From: Arion vulgaris
Lineage: Eukaryota; Mollusca; Gastropoda; Stylommatophora; Arionidae
Assembly (NCBI GenBank): GCA_020796225.1
Contig: CM036765.1
Location: forward strand, 36,670,066-36,734,065
Reading direction: 5' to 3'
Length of the DNA: 64,000 bases
In this document: in pieces, positions 23,601 through 34,328 of the stretch
Numbering within the stretch: position 1 is the stretch's first letter
How the letters are laid out: every line of letters starts with the position of its first letter
Made by a program: the position numbers and the translations under genes
Notes under the pieces: model-generated
Databases searched by the model: none
What the model saw: only the letters and a program-made list of their open reading frames with translations
Told to the model about the DNA's origin: nothing

Positions 23601-26600
23601 ATATGAAAAGGAAAACAATATAAAAAGGAAAACAATATGAAAAGGGACGGCCGAACATTAAGAAATGGAAACCCAAAATCATAAGAGAAGAACTACAGCC
23701 TAAGTAAGCAACAACATCGTCTCGATAAGCACTCAAGCAAAAATCAAAGCATAAATAAAATAATAAAAGAGGAACTATAACAGACCCAACAAAATTTCCA
23801 TCTGGAGAGATAGACTGGTACTCAATCTCATTAAGTAGTTGACAAAATGATGTGTATATTGATGGTTAATGTGACTCACTGACTACACAAAATTGTTATC
23901 TATCATCTCCAGTAATTTAATATTTCTGCTGTGCTTGATTTCAAATTTTAAAATTAATTTAGTAACTTTATTAATTATAAAGTAGCCATCAAACAGGTTG
24001 TCATATCTCTCTGTCACGTATCTGGCACATTCTATCTTTGGCAGATAAGGTTGTGTTTTCTATCTTAGTTATCTCTTAGTCTTTCCTTCTTCTTATGGTA
24101 GCTGGTTGATGTGTTTACCAAGGTTATCTTCCTTATGGCTAGAGCCTATAGTCACTCCTGCTTACTTGATTTTCCCACTTATTTGAAATATTTCAATGGG
24201 AGCACTACCAGCATCACATTTTTTTTCTTCACTGCATCATGCTACGAAAACATCACCATTCAGTCCACATCTGTTATTGTGTCCAGTATTAAACTGGTTT
24301 TGATTGCAGCTGACACTCCAAATCTGAAGGTCATCTATCTGCCATTGATTGGAACGTCTGGTTGAGATCGATCTTCCTGTCTGTCAAGAACCAATTTTTT
24401 ACGCACACCATTTCTTCTTCTTCTTCACCTTTCAACTCCAACGGAGCACAAGTATTCAACAAACTTCTTCCAACTCTTCCTCTCTCCTGCCATCCCTTCC
24501 AATTCTTTTCATGTTTTACCTTTCCTTTTAATATCAGTTTCCAGCTCTCTTGTACACCATTTCAGCAGATATTTACTGAAAGTGTAGACAACAGAGTTTG
24601 TTGTTTGTAGCTCCATATCAGTGTTCCATTTACCTTGTTTGCACACACCTGCTCCATTTAGCAAGACTAGATTGCTACCTAGATAAACTGAGTTCAAGCT
24701 TGTATTGCCTATTACTCTCTTTCTTTTCTGTTGTTTTTATTTTTTTTTTTTTGTCAGATCATCATCACTGCACATCTCAAATCAATTAGTCCATAAGTGC
24801 TTTGATCTCAACCTCAGTTTGTCTCTCAGCACATGGCCACTAATGACAACAGTTCTATGTTGCTTTACTATTCTTCTTTGGTTTCCAGTATAGTTCTCTT
24901 GTCTAGCTACACCTTTAATCTTGTGTGTTCTTACTTATTATAAAAATAATAATAGCCGATCCATCCAAGCGATGATGACAACAGCCTCAGATGTGTGTTG
25001 TTACACCTCTGGTGTGTGCAGAGATAACTGTAAAATCCAATCCTGGAACACAATCCCCCTCCACAGGTGGAGTATACATGATCAAAGTTAGGTGTACATA
25101 CCTTTATGGTCTCATCTTTTTCTTGGAATGCCGGAACTGCTAGGTTAAGAAGATCAATACCAGTTTGAACAATCTGATCAATTCTAAGACATTCAAGGGG
25201 AGTCTTGCCATAAAATCCTGTATTGAAATATGAACAATAAACAAGTAAGTCAACAAACTAATCTAATCAAATTGTAAGTCTGACAAGGAAAAATATGAGG
25301 ATAAAATCTAGGTATTATATAATTCAGAAAGTCACTGCTCTTTCTGGTCTCCACTTATTTGTGCTGCTTTGTTTTTGCACAACAAATAGACAAATGTTCC
25401 AACTTGTAGATCAGCAGAAACAATGATAAAACAGATTTTAGTTTTATTATACTTACCAGTTTCTTTGGCAATGTAGTTTGCAATAGCCACAGTCTGAGCA
25501 AATTTCTCACCGTTAACTTCAATAACAGGAAGTTGACCAAATGGGGTATCTGAAATAGTTAGGTCACATTATTAAAAAATTGAGAATGAAAGCTTCACTA
25601 TAAAATAAACGGAAGCAAGAACTAAATATTTCAATACTAAACCATCAAAAACTCCCTGGGAAGTATCAATAAGAATAAATGCCAGATTCATGATGTATCC
25701 TTAAATATTAAACAGAGAAATCAAAAGAATAAACCTCTAAGGCAACACAGTGAACTGAGACCACTACTCCTTCTTTTATCATCACACTGTAACCGGGTTG
25801 TTGCCCAGTATCATAATTTTCTGTTTTTGTCTTGCGCTGCTCTAGTGGCTTGGGCGATTGTTATTTTTGCTCTTTGATAGGATTCTGCTATTCCATCTAA
25901 CCATCTTTTCGTAGTCTTCCTCTCGCCTTCTTTCCTGATGTTCTGTTGTAGAAGACTGTATACTGTCAAGCTTGGATGCATTCTTATTAAGTTGCCGAAC
26001 CATTTCTTTCTTGACCACTACTTTAACACTAAAATATTAGCATGAAAATTAACCATTTCCTTCCATAATTTGTTTACCTCTGGGCACATTTATATTGCAA
26101 TGTATTCTAAATTAGGCTTTGTGTCACCTTAAAGAATACAGTGAGCCACTATATCAGCTCAGAAAGCCTTGTAAGTTAATTGGCACATTATAACCAGTAT
26201 ATTAAAACTGATCCTAGATTATCAATGCCCCTGTGTTGCCTGGGCTCGCAAGGAGCAAAGAATAGTAACACTGTGACCTACAAGGCATGTAGTAAGAGGG
26301 GATTGAGGTAGGGGCCTAGGGAAGCTGCCATAGTAAATAAAAAGTGTCGCAGAAATTGGATGTGCTAGCCTATATGTAGGAGCATAACTGGCACAAATTA
26401 CAATAACTCTTAGGCTCAGATCACTTACAAATCACAAAGAGTGGTCAATCTGGAGTGTTCAAGAAGAAGAAAAGAAGATTATCAATGTCAGTCATGGAGC
26501 ATATCTAAAACACAAGAAAGGACATCTGTTGAAAGAAAAACATACCCTTCAACATCTGTTGGGGGAGACTGAGCACTTATGGATGTGCCTGTGAGTTCTA

Positions 26601-27507
26601 TAATGTCAGTTCAGTAACCAATAACAAGAAAGGAAGATTGCAGTATCTAAGTTTCTAAACAATGTAAGAACACTATTTAAATTCAATATTTTATATATTT
26701 ATCAACACATGTAACAAAGCACTATGTTTTATGATATTCTTCTTCAAACACTCCATATCGACCACTTGTTAACCACTCTTTGTGATTTGTATGTAATCTG
26801 AGCCAAAGAATGATTGTACATTGTGCCAGTTATGCGCCCACAAGTAGGCCAGCACATTCGATTTTGGCAAATCTTATTATTTACTAGGGTACCTTCCTAC
26901 GCCCTACCTCAGTCGCCTTGTAGGTTGCTGTGTTACTATTTTTGCTCCCTTGTGGGCTCCAGCAACACACAAGCGGTTTTATGATATAAGAATGACCAAG
27001 GGGCAGATGAATAAACAACAGGATAGTAATACTACAATCAACTAAGTTTCATACTACTATTGTGGCATACTTCAGGCAAAGAAGTTTTTCATTTAAACCA
27101 ATCCATATCAACTACTAGATTGCAAGAGATGGGATTGAAGATTGGAGTTACCAGAAAAGAACATCACAACAGGTATATGAGTAAGCTCAACAATCAAAAT
27201 CGAACTGGTATGGTCAGTCGCTGAACACTGTTGAAGATATTTGAAGGAGATCAGAGCACCTATGGACATCACCGGAGTGCAATGAAGATATTCCAAACTG
27301 AAACTTTACCCAGAGATACAACCTTAATCTACCCACTGCAAAAATGAAATAAACGAATGAAATGCTTACTCTTTTTTCTGTCGCCAGTCTTCAAAAGAAA
27401 TTAAAATGGTCTTATACTTTTGTCCTGCTGCTGCCAGAAGAAGACGGAGTACTTCAGCCCTGCCTTTGGCATCATAATAAAACAATGTAATCTCTGATGC
27501 CATTTTA
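17526..27507 (-). CDS. Sigma-class glutathione S-transferase, five coding exons
   Basis: Five minus-strand exons (listed separately) give a protein of about 203 residues, the usual size for cytosolic sigma-class GSTs, which include haematopoietic prostaglandin D synthase and cephalopod S-crystallin relatives. The N-terminal thioredoxin-like domain has LFYYDAKGRAE (Tyr9 expected to activate glutathione), W39, the cis-Pro stretch GQLPVIEVNG and the glutathione-contacting QT of FAQTVAIANYIA. The helical domain follows, with the SLTLADF motif near residue 150. Exon junctions are in phase with GT/AG borders, except that the exon 1 donor is one base out of phase. Introns carry LINE pieces, a Penelope palindrome and a 31-bp minisatellite. 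The protein has no signal peptide and should be cytosolic. Class is judged by motif and should be confirmed. Confidence 0.9.
17805..17997 (-). mobile_element. Penelope-like element, 3' end, minus strand
   Basis: Contains AAAGTACTGTAGTTTTACAA, then the block GCAACGTTTCGACCAAGGGC followed by CTTTATTAAGCAAAGGATAC and ACAACAGAAGTG, matching the 3' end of the palindrome element at 19.7-21.0 kb. No coding part remains. Confidence 0.72.
18040..18420 (-). pseudogene. LINE reverse transcriptase fragment, minus strand
   Basis: On the minus strand the broken frames read like the early RT domain: LDWRNSVIIPIWK near 18335-18375, then DCTKYRGIS near 18265-18300, equivalent to the usual WR...IVPI.K...NYRGISLL motif. 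A run of A's interrupts the frame. It lies in intron 4 of the GST gene. Confidence 0.72.
18650..19290 (+). pseudogene. LINE reverse transcriptase C-terminal fragment
   Basis: The plus-strand reading includes LCYLGSMVTASLSLDEEINA (18748-18807), then across frame breaks RSAATTFGKLSQRAW and YRACVLSSLLYGSE, the standard post-catalytic tail of a non-LTR RT. A late segment (SFEKRLMYKLNDKRERRK) fits the same family. It has many shifts and is non-functional. Confidence 0.8.
19666..21020. repeat. 1.35-kb palindrome formed by two inverted Penelope-like copies
   Basis: The left arm (19666 to about 20330) is the reverse complement of the right arm (about 20331-21020) along its full length, with small indels. 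The centre lies in CATAAGCACACATGTTGCAA...GCTTATG at 20314-20347, so the spacer is only a few bases. The outer ends are the Penelope 3' terminus (AGCGAAACACGTACAAACAA at left, complement at right); outside 19666 and 21020 the similarity stops. Each arm holds part of the GIY-YIG coding region plus the 3' UTR. It sits in intron 4 of the GST gene. Confidence 0.9.
20420..20689 (+). pseudogene. Penelope-like element GIY-YIG endonuclease domain
   Basis: One uninterrupted reading of about 89 codons in the right arm contains NIIYAIICKRCNKAYIGKTG (20420-20479), RRLSDRFAQHL, ATHFNYTGHSG, a DD-R--LENRFI segment and YGTLRP before the stop. The two-part (N)IIYAI...AYIG signature, conserved Arg, His and Asn/Glu positions, and the position near the 3' end are those of the GIY-YIG nuclease fused to Penelope reverse transcriptases, which nicks the target. 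The RT domain is missing, so this is a 5'-truncated copy. The left arm has the same domain on the minus strand, with frameshifts. Confidence 0.85.
21365..21815 (+). pseudogene. LINE C-terminal fragment
   Basis: Plus-strand frames read KIQTFVNRCLQHNHRLRWYD (21430-21489), then RRKWRWVGHTLGR and WRHR-like residues: the K-RKWRWIGH motif of the C-terminal end of many LINE ORF2 proteins. It ends in a CAACCAACCAACC run near 21790-21805. Intron 4 of the GST gene. Confidence 0.75.
21917..22021 (-). CDS. GST gene 1, exon 4
   Basis: 105 bp (35 codons) between acceptor TTTTAACAG and donor GTAAGT, both phase 0. It codes AEKMKHFTEVDATRFFGIYE through SGTGYFVGKS, the helical-domain segment leading into the conserved SLTLADF motif of exon 5. 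Confidence 0.92.
22025..22885. other. GST intron 3 non-coding sequence
   Basis: Part of the intron between exons 4 and 3. A segment at 22160-22380 resembles a degraded LINE 3' end but lacks a clear motif. Nothing else is recognised before the minisatellite. Confidence 0.4.
22886..23542. repeat. Minisatellite, 31-bp unit, about 21 copies
   Basis: Very regular copies of a unit containing TTGTTTCCTATGTTGTACCA then TCGTATGAATG. Copies differ mainly at one base, CATCATATG versus CATCGTATG. Low divergence suggests recent expansion. In intron 3 of the GST gene. Confidence 0.95.
23543..25101. other. Remainder of GST intron 3
   Basis: AT-rich. A minus-strand stretch at about 24390-24700 has weak resemblance to a LINE endonuclease region, not enough to call. 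No other gene is visible. Confidence 0.4.
25102..25217 (-). CDS. GST gene 1, exon 3
   Basis: 116 bp between acceptor CAATACAG and donor GTATGT. It completes the Gly codon of exon 2 and codes FYGKTPLECLRIDQIV through FQEKDETIK, the start of the all-helical C-terminal domain. It ends in phase 0. Confidence 0.92.
25457..25549 (-). CDS. GST gene 1, exon 2
   Basis: 93 bp between acceptor TATTTCAG and donor GTAAGT. It codes TPFGQLPVIEVNGEKFAQTV and onward to IAKET, with the cis-proline and Gln-Thr glutathione-binding residues. It ends on the first base of a Gly codon. Confidence 0.92.
25760..26020 (-). pseudogene. LINE C-terminal fragment, minus strand
   Basis: Minus-strand reading gives RMHPSLTVYSLLQQNI, ERKTTKRWLDGIAESYQRAK, then AIAQATRAAQDKNRKLWY, the RP(K/R)KRWLDGI...A-DR--W tail of LINE ORF2 proteins. 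Lies in intron 1 of the GST gene. Confidence 0.75.
26210..26478 (+). mobile_element. SINE family 2, plus strand
   Basis: Starts TGATCCTAGATTATCA, exactly as the copy at 30767 starts. Contains CAAGGCATGTAGTAAGAGGG, the GAAATTGGATGTGCTAGCCT block, ACTGGCACAAATTACAATAA and AATCACAAAGAGTGGTCAA, and ends AAGAAGAAAAGAAG. Confidence 0.82.
26525..26625 (+). mobile_element. LINE 3'-end fragment (same family as the Polinton target)
   Basis: ACATCTGTTGGGGGAGACTG, AGCACTTATGGATGTGCC and a GTTCAGTAACCAATAAC tail match the 3' part of the LINE right of the Polinton (58665-58745). A weaker third copy is at 27215-27290. Confidence 0.6.
26747..26970 (-). mobile_element. SINE family 2, minus strand
   Basis: The inverse of the 26210 copy: TTCTTCAAACACTCCATATC at the left (complement of the tail), ACCACTCTTTGTGATTTGTA, TGTGCCAGTTATG, TAGGCCAGCACATTCGATTT and CCTACCTCAGTCGCCTTGTA. 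The two copies form an inverted pair 270 bp apart. Confidence 0.8.
27370..27507 (-). CDS. GST gene 1, exon 1 (start codon)
   Basis: Acceptor TTTTCAG lies just before 27507, so a 5' UTR exon must exist further upstream. The ATG is at 27503-27501. The exon codes for residues 1-44 or so (MASEITLFYYDAKGRAEVLR at the start; FEDWRQKK near the end). The donor GTAAGC begins at 27369 and leaves two bases of an open codon, but exon 2 needs one. The run of six A's before GAGTAAGC makes a one-base length error the simplest explanation. The related gene at 63 kb ends this exon in the expected phase. Confidence 0.88.
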
Positions 27508-27629
27508 CTGAAAATAAATTGATGATAGAATTATAACTCTTGCTGCATTAGCATTATAACAGTCAGGTAATATCAACACAGTACTATCAATTATTAGTGA
27601 TTAGTGAGATTCATCATCATTGCTCTCTA

Positions 27630-28130
27630 GACAGGTCTATCTCCTACTCAACATTTCCATCCACGTAAGATCACTGGTCACTTCAGTTCTGTTTTGGTAA
27701 ATCAAACTTCTTGTAACACTAACAAAGCGTTCATGTCTAGCAATTCCTGGTTTCAGTCTCATCTCCTTCACTCTGAATTGTCTATTGTCTGTCCACAGGT
27801 GGATGATGGAATTGGTTTCTACTCTTGCCATTAAGCGTAGGGTGGGAGCTTTAATTTGCATTCTAGGGCTAGATGAGTCGCCCTTGTTGTGTTATATCCA
27901 TGTTTATTTAGTGTGGTCTTGATAATGTCAACCCATCTTTTTCTTGATCTTCCCTTGGCTCTAGTACTTGATCTCTTTGGTGTGTGCTGTTATTGGTGGT
28001 TGGTTGTATTCCATTCTCATTAAATGTCTAAACCACTGCATTTGTTAACTTTCAATGCATTCAGTGCATGATGTTATGCTCACTCTGCTTCTGATGCACT
28101 CATTTCGTAGTCTTATCTTTCATGGTGACC
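27630..28130 (-). pseudogene. Possible LINE remnant, minus strand
   Basis: Minus-strand frames near 27900-28060 read as KGRSRKRWVD-IKTTL and EWNTTN-like residues, reminiscent of the RGRPRKRWMDDI tail of LINE ORF2. The open 74-codon frame at 27637-27861 continues the stretch without a recognised motif. Upstream of GST exon 1. Confidence 0.5.
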
Positions 28131-29391
28131 TACACTGCCTACCTCAAGCATCTCATTAATAGCACTCTGAATAGGGATGCGAAATCATATGTGGCTGTTA
28201 AAAAAATTGATTGATCCAATCTGTTTCTCTTATGATATTGATGATATCTGACTTGTTTATTGCCTGTCCTTCATTGATCACTTGTGTCAGCCAGCCGATT
28301 TGCTCATTCATTGCCCTTCCCAACCGCACAACTCAATACGACAATAAATGTTTTATGGATAATTTGTGATTTGTTACTCATTGGATGAGGAGACAATTGA
28401 CTTCACTCATTGCCTCCACATTGCCATAACTCATTGCCTCCACACTGTCTTTAGTCAGTACTACCACAATGTCATCATCACTCACTGCATCCACATGTGT
28501 ATCACTAGCGCACCCACGTCTGTCTCAATCAGTACATACTAAAAAAATGATACTTTTTTTATTGTACATTGGCTTTATTCTGTGTGTCTACATTAACTTG
28601 AGCCATACACTGGCTTCCCTCAGAGCCTACATCTTGGCTTCACTCATTGTCTCCACATTGTCATCAACTAGTACTTCCCCCCACTGGCTTCATTCAGTGC
28701 GTCAACATTAACTTTAGTTAGTACCTCCACACTGGTTTCCCTCACAGTCTTAATCTAAGTTGTGTTTGCAGTAGATGGTAACGGATACAGCCTATGCCGC
28801 AATTTAAAAAAACGAGGTCAGTCCAGTCGTTGCTACGAAAGCCGACCATTTACTAGGACAGGTAGCGAAATCTGTTACTGTAACTTTGCAAAAAACCTCA
28901 AACATATCTCACGTAAAGTTTTCACTTGTCACCAAAAATCGATATATCCAAAAATAAGTTTTACAATTATTATTTTTTATCAACATTAACCAGAACAAAG
29001 GTGAAATTTAAATAATACAAAATGAAAGATAAATTATAAGATGAACTAAAATAAACAACTCAAACCTTGATGTGCGTGTCGAAAGTAAACTTCTGATCCA
29101 ACAAAACTGTGTACGAAATAAACGGCAACAAAGTGCGTCACGTGATAAGATGTACTTTACTTGTTTTGAAATTAGTCAGCAGGCTAGGACTTGAACGCCA
29201 GTTGCTGGATTGTTCAGTGGTCTACTTCGCTATCTGGTTAAGTCTAACGCCTACTACTACAATGCACTTTCTTTTACGAATACTTAGATTAGCTTATTAT
29301 GTCCACCTCCACATCAGTAGTTGGATGCTCAGCATATAGCAACGAATGCCTCTTATAAGGGTTGTACTAGGACCGGCATCAGAACTAATAG
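28131..29391. other. Upstream region of GST gene 1
   Basis: Should contain the 5' UTR exon and promoter of the minus-strand GST gene, but I cannot place them. Degenerate ACTCATTGCCTCCACA-type repeats occur at about 28400-28750. Confidence 0.4.
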
Positions 29392-29705
29392 ACCAGTGGT
29401 TCTCAAACTTGTTGATGTCGTGGCACACTTGAAGTCTTACAAAAAAAATCGTAGGCGCACTATTTACAAAAATTGTATAAATAAGATGCAAAAAACAAAG
29501 AAATACATAAATAATTGGAAAATGCTGCTTACCTTTATTCATCATTCAATTTCTGCCTAAGAAGACCTGATGTGTTTTGGCGATTTTTTATCCTGGTGCC
29601 CTCTGGCACCGCATTGCCAACTACTGATCTCGGATTTCCTAGGGCGCACCTAGAAATGTAACTGGGGAACACTGGTGCGCCCGGGAACACCCTTTGAGAA
29701 CCGCT
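29392..29705. mobile_element. hAT-type miniature element, family B
   Basis: Ends are CAGTGGTTCTCAAACTTG at left and CCTTTGAGAACCGCTT at right, an inverted pair of the CAGNGGTTCTCAAACT type characteristic of hAT elements. Flanking 8-mers (TAATAGAC and TAATAAAG) agree at 6 of 8, consistent with an old 8-bp duplication. Inside it is non-coding. Confidence 0.72.
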
Positions 29706-29744
29706 TTAATAAAGCATATCTCCTAGAAGGGGGTCTCTGTGGCG

Positions 29745-30728
29745 TAGACGGTCATTTGCCAAGTCTGTAACTGTGATCATAATTCTTACAGACGGTCATT
29801 TGCCAAGTCTGTAACTGTGATCATAATACTCTACAGACAGTTATTTGCCAAGTCTGTAACTGTGATCATAATACTCTACAGACAGTTATTTGCCAAGTCT
29901 GTAACTGTGATCATAATTCTCTACAGACAGTTATTTGCCAAGTCTGTAACTGTGATCATAATTCTTACAGACGGTCATTTGTCAAGTCTGTAACTGTGAT
30001 CATAATTCTTACAGATGGTCATTTGGCAAGTCTGTAACTGTGATCATAATTCTCTACAGACAGTTATTTGCCAAGTCTGTAACTGTGATCATAATTCTCT
30101 ACAGACAGTCATTTGCCAAGTCTGTAACTGTGATCATACTTCTCTACAGACAGTCATTTGCCAAGTCTGTAACTGTGATCATAATTCTCTACAGACGGGC
30201 ATTTAGCAAGTATGTAACTGTGATCATAATACTCTACAGACGGCCATTTAGCAAGTATGTAACTGTGATCATAATACTCTACAGACTGTCATTTGCCAAG
30301 TCTGTAACTGTGATCATAATTCTTACAGACGGTCATTTGCCAAGTCTGTAACTGTGATCATACTTCTCTACAGACGGTCATTTAGCAAGTATGTAACTGT
30401 GTTCATAATTCTCTACAGACGGGCATTTGTCAAGTCTGTAACTGTGATCATAATTCTCTACAGACGGTCATTTGGCAAGTCTGTAACTGTGATCATAATC
30501 TTACAGACGGGCCTTTGCCAAGTCTGTAACTGTGATCATAATTCTCTACAGACAGTCATTTGCCAAGTCTGTAACTGTGATCATAATTCTTTACACGCGG
30601 TCATTTGCCAAGTCTGTAACTGTGATCATAATTCTCTACAGACAGTCATTTAGCACGTCTGTAACTGTGATCATAATTCTCTACAGACGGTCATTTGCCA
30701 AGTCTGAAACTGTGATCATAATTCTCTA
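29745..30728. repeat. Minisatellite, 45-bp unit, about 22 copies
   Basis: Units containing GGTCATTTGCCAAGTCTGTA then ACTGTGATCATAATTCTCT. Copies vary by 1-3 bp and a few substitutions. Long frames reading ...VTVIIILYRRSFAKS... are repeat artefacts. Confidence 0.93.
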
Positions 30729-30766
30729 ATAATATTACCAAAATCGATTAAGACCAACATAGTTTA

Positions 30767-31042
30767 TATGATCCTAGATTATCAGTGTCGCCCGTGTAGT
30801 GCCGGGGCCCGCAAGGGAAGCAAATAATAGTACAAGGCATGTCGTAAGAGGCGACTGATGTAGACCCTAAGGATGCTACCATAGTAAATAGAAAGCAGCG
30901 CAGAAATCGGATGTGCTGGCCTACTTTAGGTGCATAACTGGCACAACGTACAATCACTCTTAGGCTCAGATCATGTACAAATCACACAGAGTGGTTTAAC
31001 AAGTAGTCGATATTGAGCGTTCGAAGAAGAAGAAGAAGAAGA
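30767..31042 (+). mobile_element. SINE family 2, plus strand
   Basis: Same start (TGATCCTAGATTATCA) and order as the 26210 copy, with the core CATGTCGTAAGAGGCGACTG and a (GAA)n tail of about six units. Best preserved copy of the family here. Confidence 0.85.
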
Positions 31043-31237
31043 AATCTGATATCTTATTTCTCTTCACTTTCTAAAATTCTTGAAAATAAACGACTACTTG
31101 ATTTTAATTTGTGATGCATATATAAAACAACATTAGAAAATCAGCTTATATGTTTATTCATGTTCTAGAAGAACAATAATTAACATCGTCCATTATGTTC
31201 CCAGAAACATAACAAACTATACCCCATTATTTCTTCG

Positions 31238-31470
31238 GACGCTCCATATCGACAACTTGTTAAACCACTCTTTGTGATTTGTATGTGATCTGAGCCTAAG
31301 GGCGGTTGTGACACTATGCATGTGCCTGCAAGTAGACCAGCACATCTGATTTCTGCGACGCTTTTTATTTATTAGGGTAGCTTCCCTAGGCCCCTACCTC
31401 AGTCGCTCTTACGACTTGTAGGTCGTAGTGATAAAATTCTTTTCTTGCCTTGCGAGCCCCGTTCAACACG
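31238..31470 (-). mobile_element. SINE family 2, minus strand
   Basis: Complement of the family: TTCGGACGCTCCATATCGAC, ACCACTCTTTGTGATTTGTA, AAGTAGACCAGCACATCTGA, CTACCTCAGTCGCTCTTACG. Forms an inverted pair with the 30767 copy, about 195 bp apart. Confidence 0.82.
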
Positions 31471-31474
31471 CAGG

Positions 31475-32320
31475 CGTGACAAACTATACCAGATCGACCA
31501 TGATGTTATTTCTTTTGATGATGTAACTCACCATGGAGACGGCATCTTTTTTAATTAGATCTATTCGCGTTAGGCGAAAGAAAATTACCGTGACGAAGCA
31601 AAAATTTAATGAAGAGAAAATTCAGTTTTAAAATAAAGGCGAAAACCTAAATGTATGGATTAACGATCGTTCTGAAGCTTTGTCAACACATGATCAAGAG
31701 AACTTTGGTCTAATTTCCTTTCACCATCGCTAGGCCTTACAAAATACAGTCACGTCCGAGAAATAGGGCGTGTCTCGTTTCTATTTTCCCCATAAGCTCG
31801 CATAAATAGAACATACTAAACACACATATATGTGATTTATAAATGGCCATTATGTTTTCTTTCAGTTCAAGAAGTGTGTTTTTATACTTCAATAAACACA
31901 CGTCTTACTGAAAACGTTGAACTTCTTGTCCAGGTTCCAGGTTTTTATTCCAGTGACTCACCTTTCGGACGGCAATCGATGCACCTTTATAGGGTCAATA
32001 TTGTCAGTCAAGGTGAAAAATATCGTTTAATTTGTGCAGTTGTAGATTGCTTCTTCGCTTGTTATTGAAATGATATTTGTTACGCTGAGTCACAGCTTAT
32101 AACAACGAGACTGCGTTATTGTACCCTTTCGAAACATCAATTTACATCATGGCATTTTTGAACCAGTAAAACCTTTCATCATCATCATTATCATCAATCC
32201 CTACTTATTATTTCATTTTGTTTTCGTGAGTATGTGTTGTTTGCTTTCTTTTATTTTCTTTAAGTTTGAAATATCAGTCCCACATACGAAGATTTTTGGG
32301 CAAGTTCTAACAGCATCTTC
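31475..32320. other. Non-coding stretch
   Basis: No supported gene; the 78-codon frame at 31832-32068 has no motif. A short (ATC)n run occurs near 32177-32195. Confidence 0.45.
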
Positions 32321-32815
32321 TATGACCCTTCAGATGTAACATAAGGCTGTATGACCCTTCAGATGTAACATAAGGCTGTATGACCCTTCAGATGTAACAT
32401 AAGGCTGTATGACCCTTCAGATGTAACATAATGCTGTATGACCCTCCAGATGTAACATAAGGCTGTATCACCCTTCAGATGTAACATAAGGCTGTATCAC
32501 CCTTCAGATGTAACATAATGCTGTATGACCCTTCAGATGTAACATAATACTGTATGATCCTACAGATGTAACATAATGCTGTATGACCCTTCAGATGTAA
32601 CATAATGCTGTATGACCCTTCAGATGTAACATAATGCTGTATGACCCTTCAGATGTAACATAAGGCTGTATGACCCTTCAGATGTAACATAATGCTGTAT
32701 GACCCTTCAGATGTAACAGAAGACTGTATGACCCTTCAGATGTAACATAATGCTGTATGACCCTTCAGATGTAACATAATGCTGTATGACCCTTCAGATG
32801 TAACAAAAGGCTGCA
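32321..32815. repeat. Minisatellite, 29-bp unit, about 17 copies
   Basis: Units of TATGACCCTTCAGATGTAAC plus ATAAGGCTG. The main variant is ATAATGCTG. Confidence 0.94.
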
Positions 32816-32869
32816 GTATATATGGTACTATAATGTAATATATTACATTCCTAACATCTTATCATTTTA

Positions 32870-33275
32870 ACATGGAGCATTGACAAAGCGATGGAGAAGA
32901 TCATTAATGCCTTTGAATGCAAATTCCACAGAAGAGTATTTAGAATACCCTGGACAGAGAAAAGAACAAATGCTTATATTCTGCAACAGCTTGATATTAA
33001 AGAGAGTTGACTCTTAAAGAACATACAATCAAGGAAAATTAAATATTTCAGACACATCAAACGACATGAGTGCATAGAGAAAATAATTTTGGAGGGAATA
33101 ATGACTGGAAGAAGAATGAGAGGAATACCTAGAAGACGATGGTGCAAGATGACATAGACGATCTGAGAATGACTGCTGCTGACGCCGGTCAACTTGCACA
33201 GAACAGAGTTTTTCAGGACTGCTTTCATGTGAGACAAGTTCCGGAAGGAACAAGCTACTTGATGATGATGATGAA
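32870..33275 (+). pseudogene. LINE ORF2 C-terminal fragment
   Basis: Plus-strand readings: FECKFHRRVFRIPWTEKRTN (near 32914-32973), QQLDIKES, SRKIKYFRHIKRHE, then RRMRGIPRRRW. This is the same LINE tail as at 7.6, 35.4 and 40.9 kb. It ends in a TGATGATGATGA run, probably the element's 3' tail. Confidence 0.8.
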
Positions 33276-33954
33276 TATAGCATGTACCTAAAGACAAGAT
33301 AACAGGTGTATGTGCTGTCAATATTGTAAAATCAAATTGAAGAAGCTTGCAGATGTAATACATTTTATTTTCCATCTAAAAACTAGTTTTCTGAAGAAAA
33401 AAGTGACATATTTTCTGTACTAAATGTGTGTTCAGAAATCGAAATATTAAACTAAAGCTTATTTGTCTAAAATAATCTCTAAATTCAAATACTAAAGAGG
33501 CAAAAAATGTGGCTACTAGAACAAACCAGTCCGGTTAAAAGTCATTCGATGTAAGATTATGGCTGATGTCTATAGAACCTACCCGATTTGTCCGTATTTC
33601 AGTCAAGGTCGCATAGAATCTCTTGAACATTTATCAGAACCGACTGACAGTTGTTCTAAGACCCTGATAAACAACATTTCTAGATTGTACTTGTTAGACG
33701 TGACAGGTCGTCAATTAACAAGATAACATTTGTGGACAATAGACACGAAAACACAGTCAATGAGATGACAGAAGTCAATGTCAGGGATACACGAACCAGA
33801 TCTGATAAAAACCCTACTACATCTCTAAATAGTGGATCTATTAACAAGCTGCTTCAGTGCAGTATAGTGAGAATAAGGACTTTGAAGAGCCCCAGCGGAA
33901 GCAACGGAAGCAATGAATATGATCAATAAATAGATAGTGTACAAGTATTACCAG
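33276..33954. other. Non-coding stretch
   Basis: No gene or repeat recognised. Confidence 0.45.
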
Positions 33955-34328
33955 CAGGGGCGACTCGTCATTAAGGGCCAGTGGGGCCCGGCCCACCAAA
34001 AATATTGAGTAACCTGTACTTATTATTTTAAACATTATTTGTTCGTATTATTACTTTCAACGAGATACTGATTAGCTTTGAAAGTTGATATATAACGCTA
34101 AAATATCATACACAGTCTGAAATTTGAAATTCATAATCTTTTATCCCTAATTAGTATACGCCCCTGGTCATTAGGAGCCAGTAAGAACCGGTCCTACTAA
34201 CCAAAAGAATTAACATGTACTTATTATTTTAGAAATAATTTTTCGTAATTATTACTTTTAATTTGACACTGATTAGCTTTGAAAATTGAATATATAACAC
34301 TAAAATATAAATATTATACCAGAATAAT

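Noticed and set aside
24111..24893. Several overlapping plus-strand frames with hydrophobic stretches
   Set aside because: Pyrimidine-rich intron sequence; no conserved motif. A weak LINE endonuclease resemblance on the minus strand was not strong enough to call.
29745..30728. CRISPR-like array
   Set aside because: The units are directly joined with no variable spacers, and the setting is animal. It is a minisatellite; the same holds for the other arrays.
31832..32068. A 78-codon frame
   Set aside because: No motif, start context or neighbouring exon.
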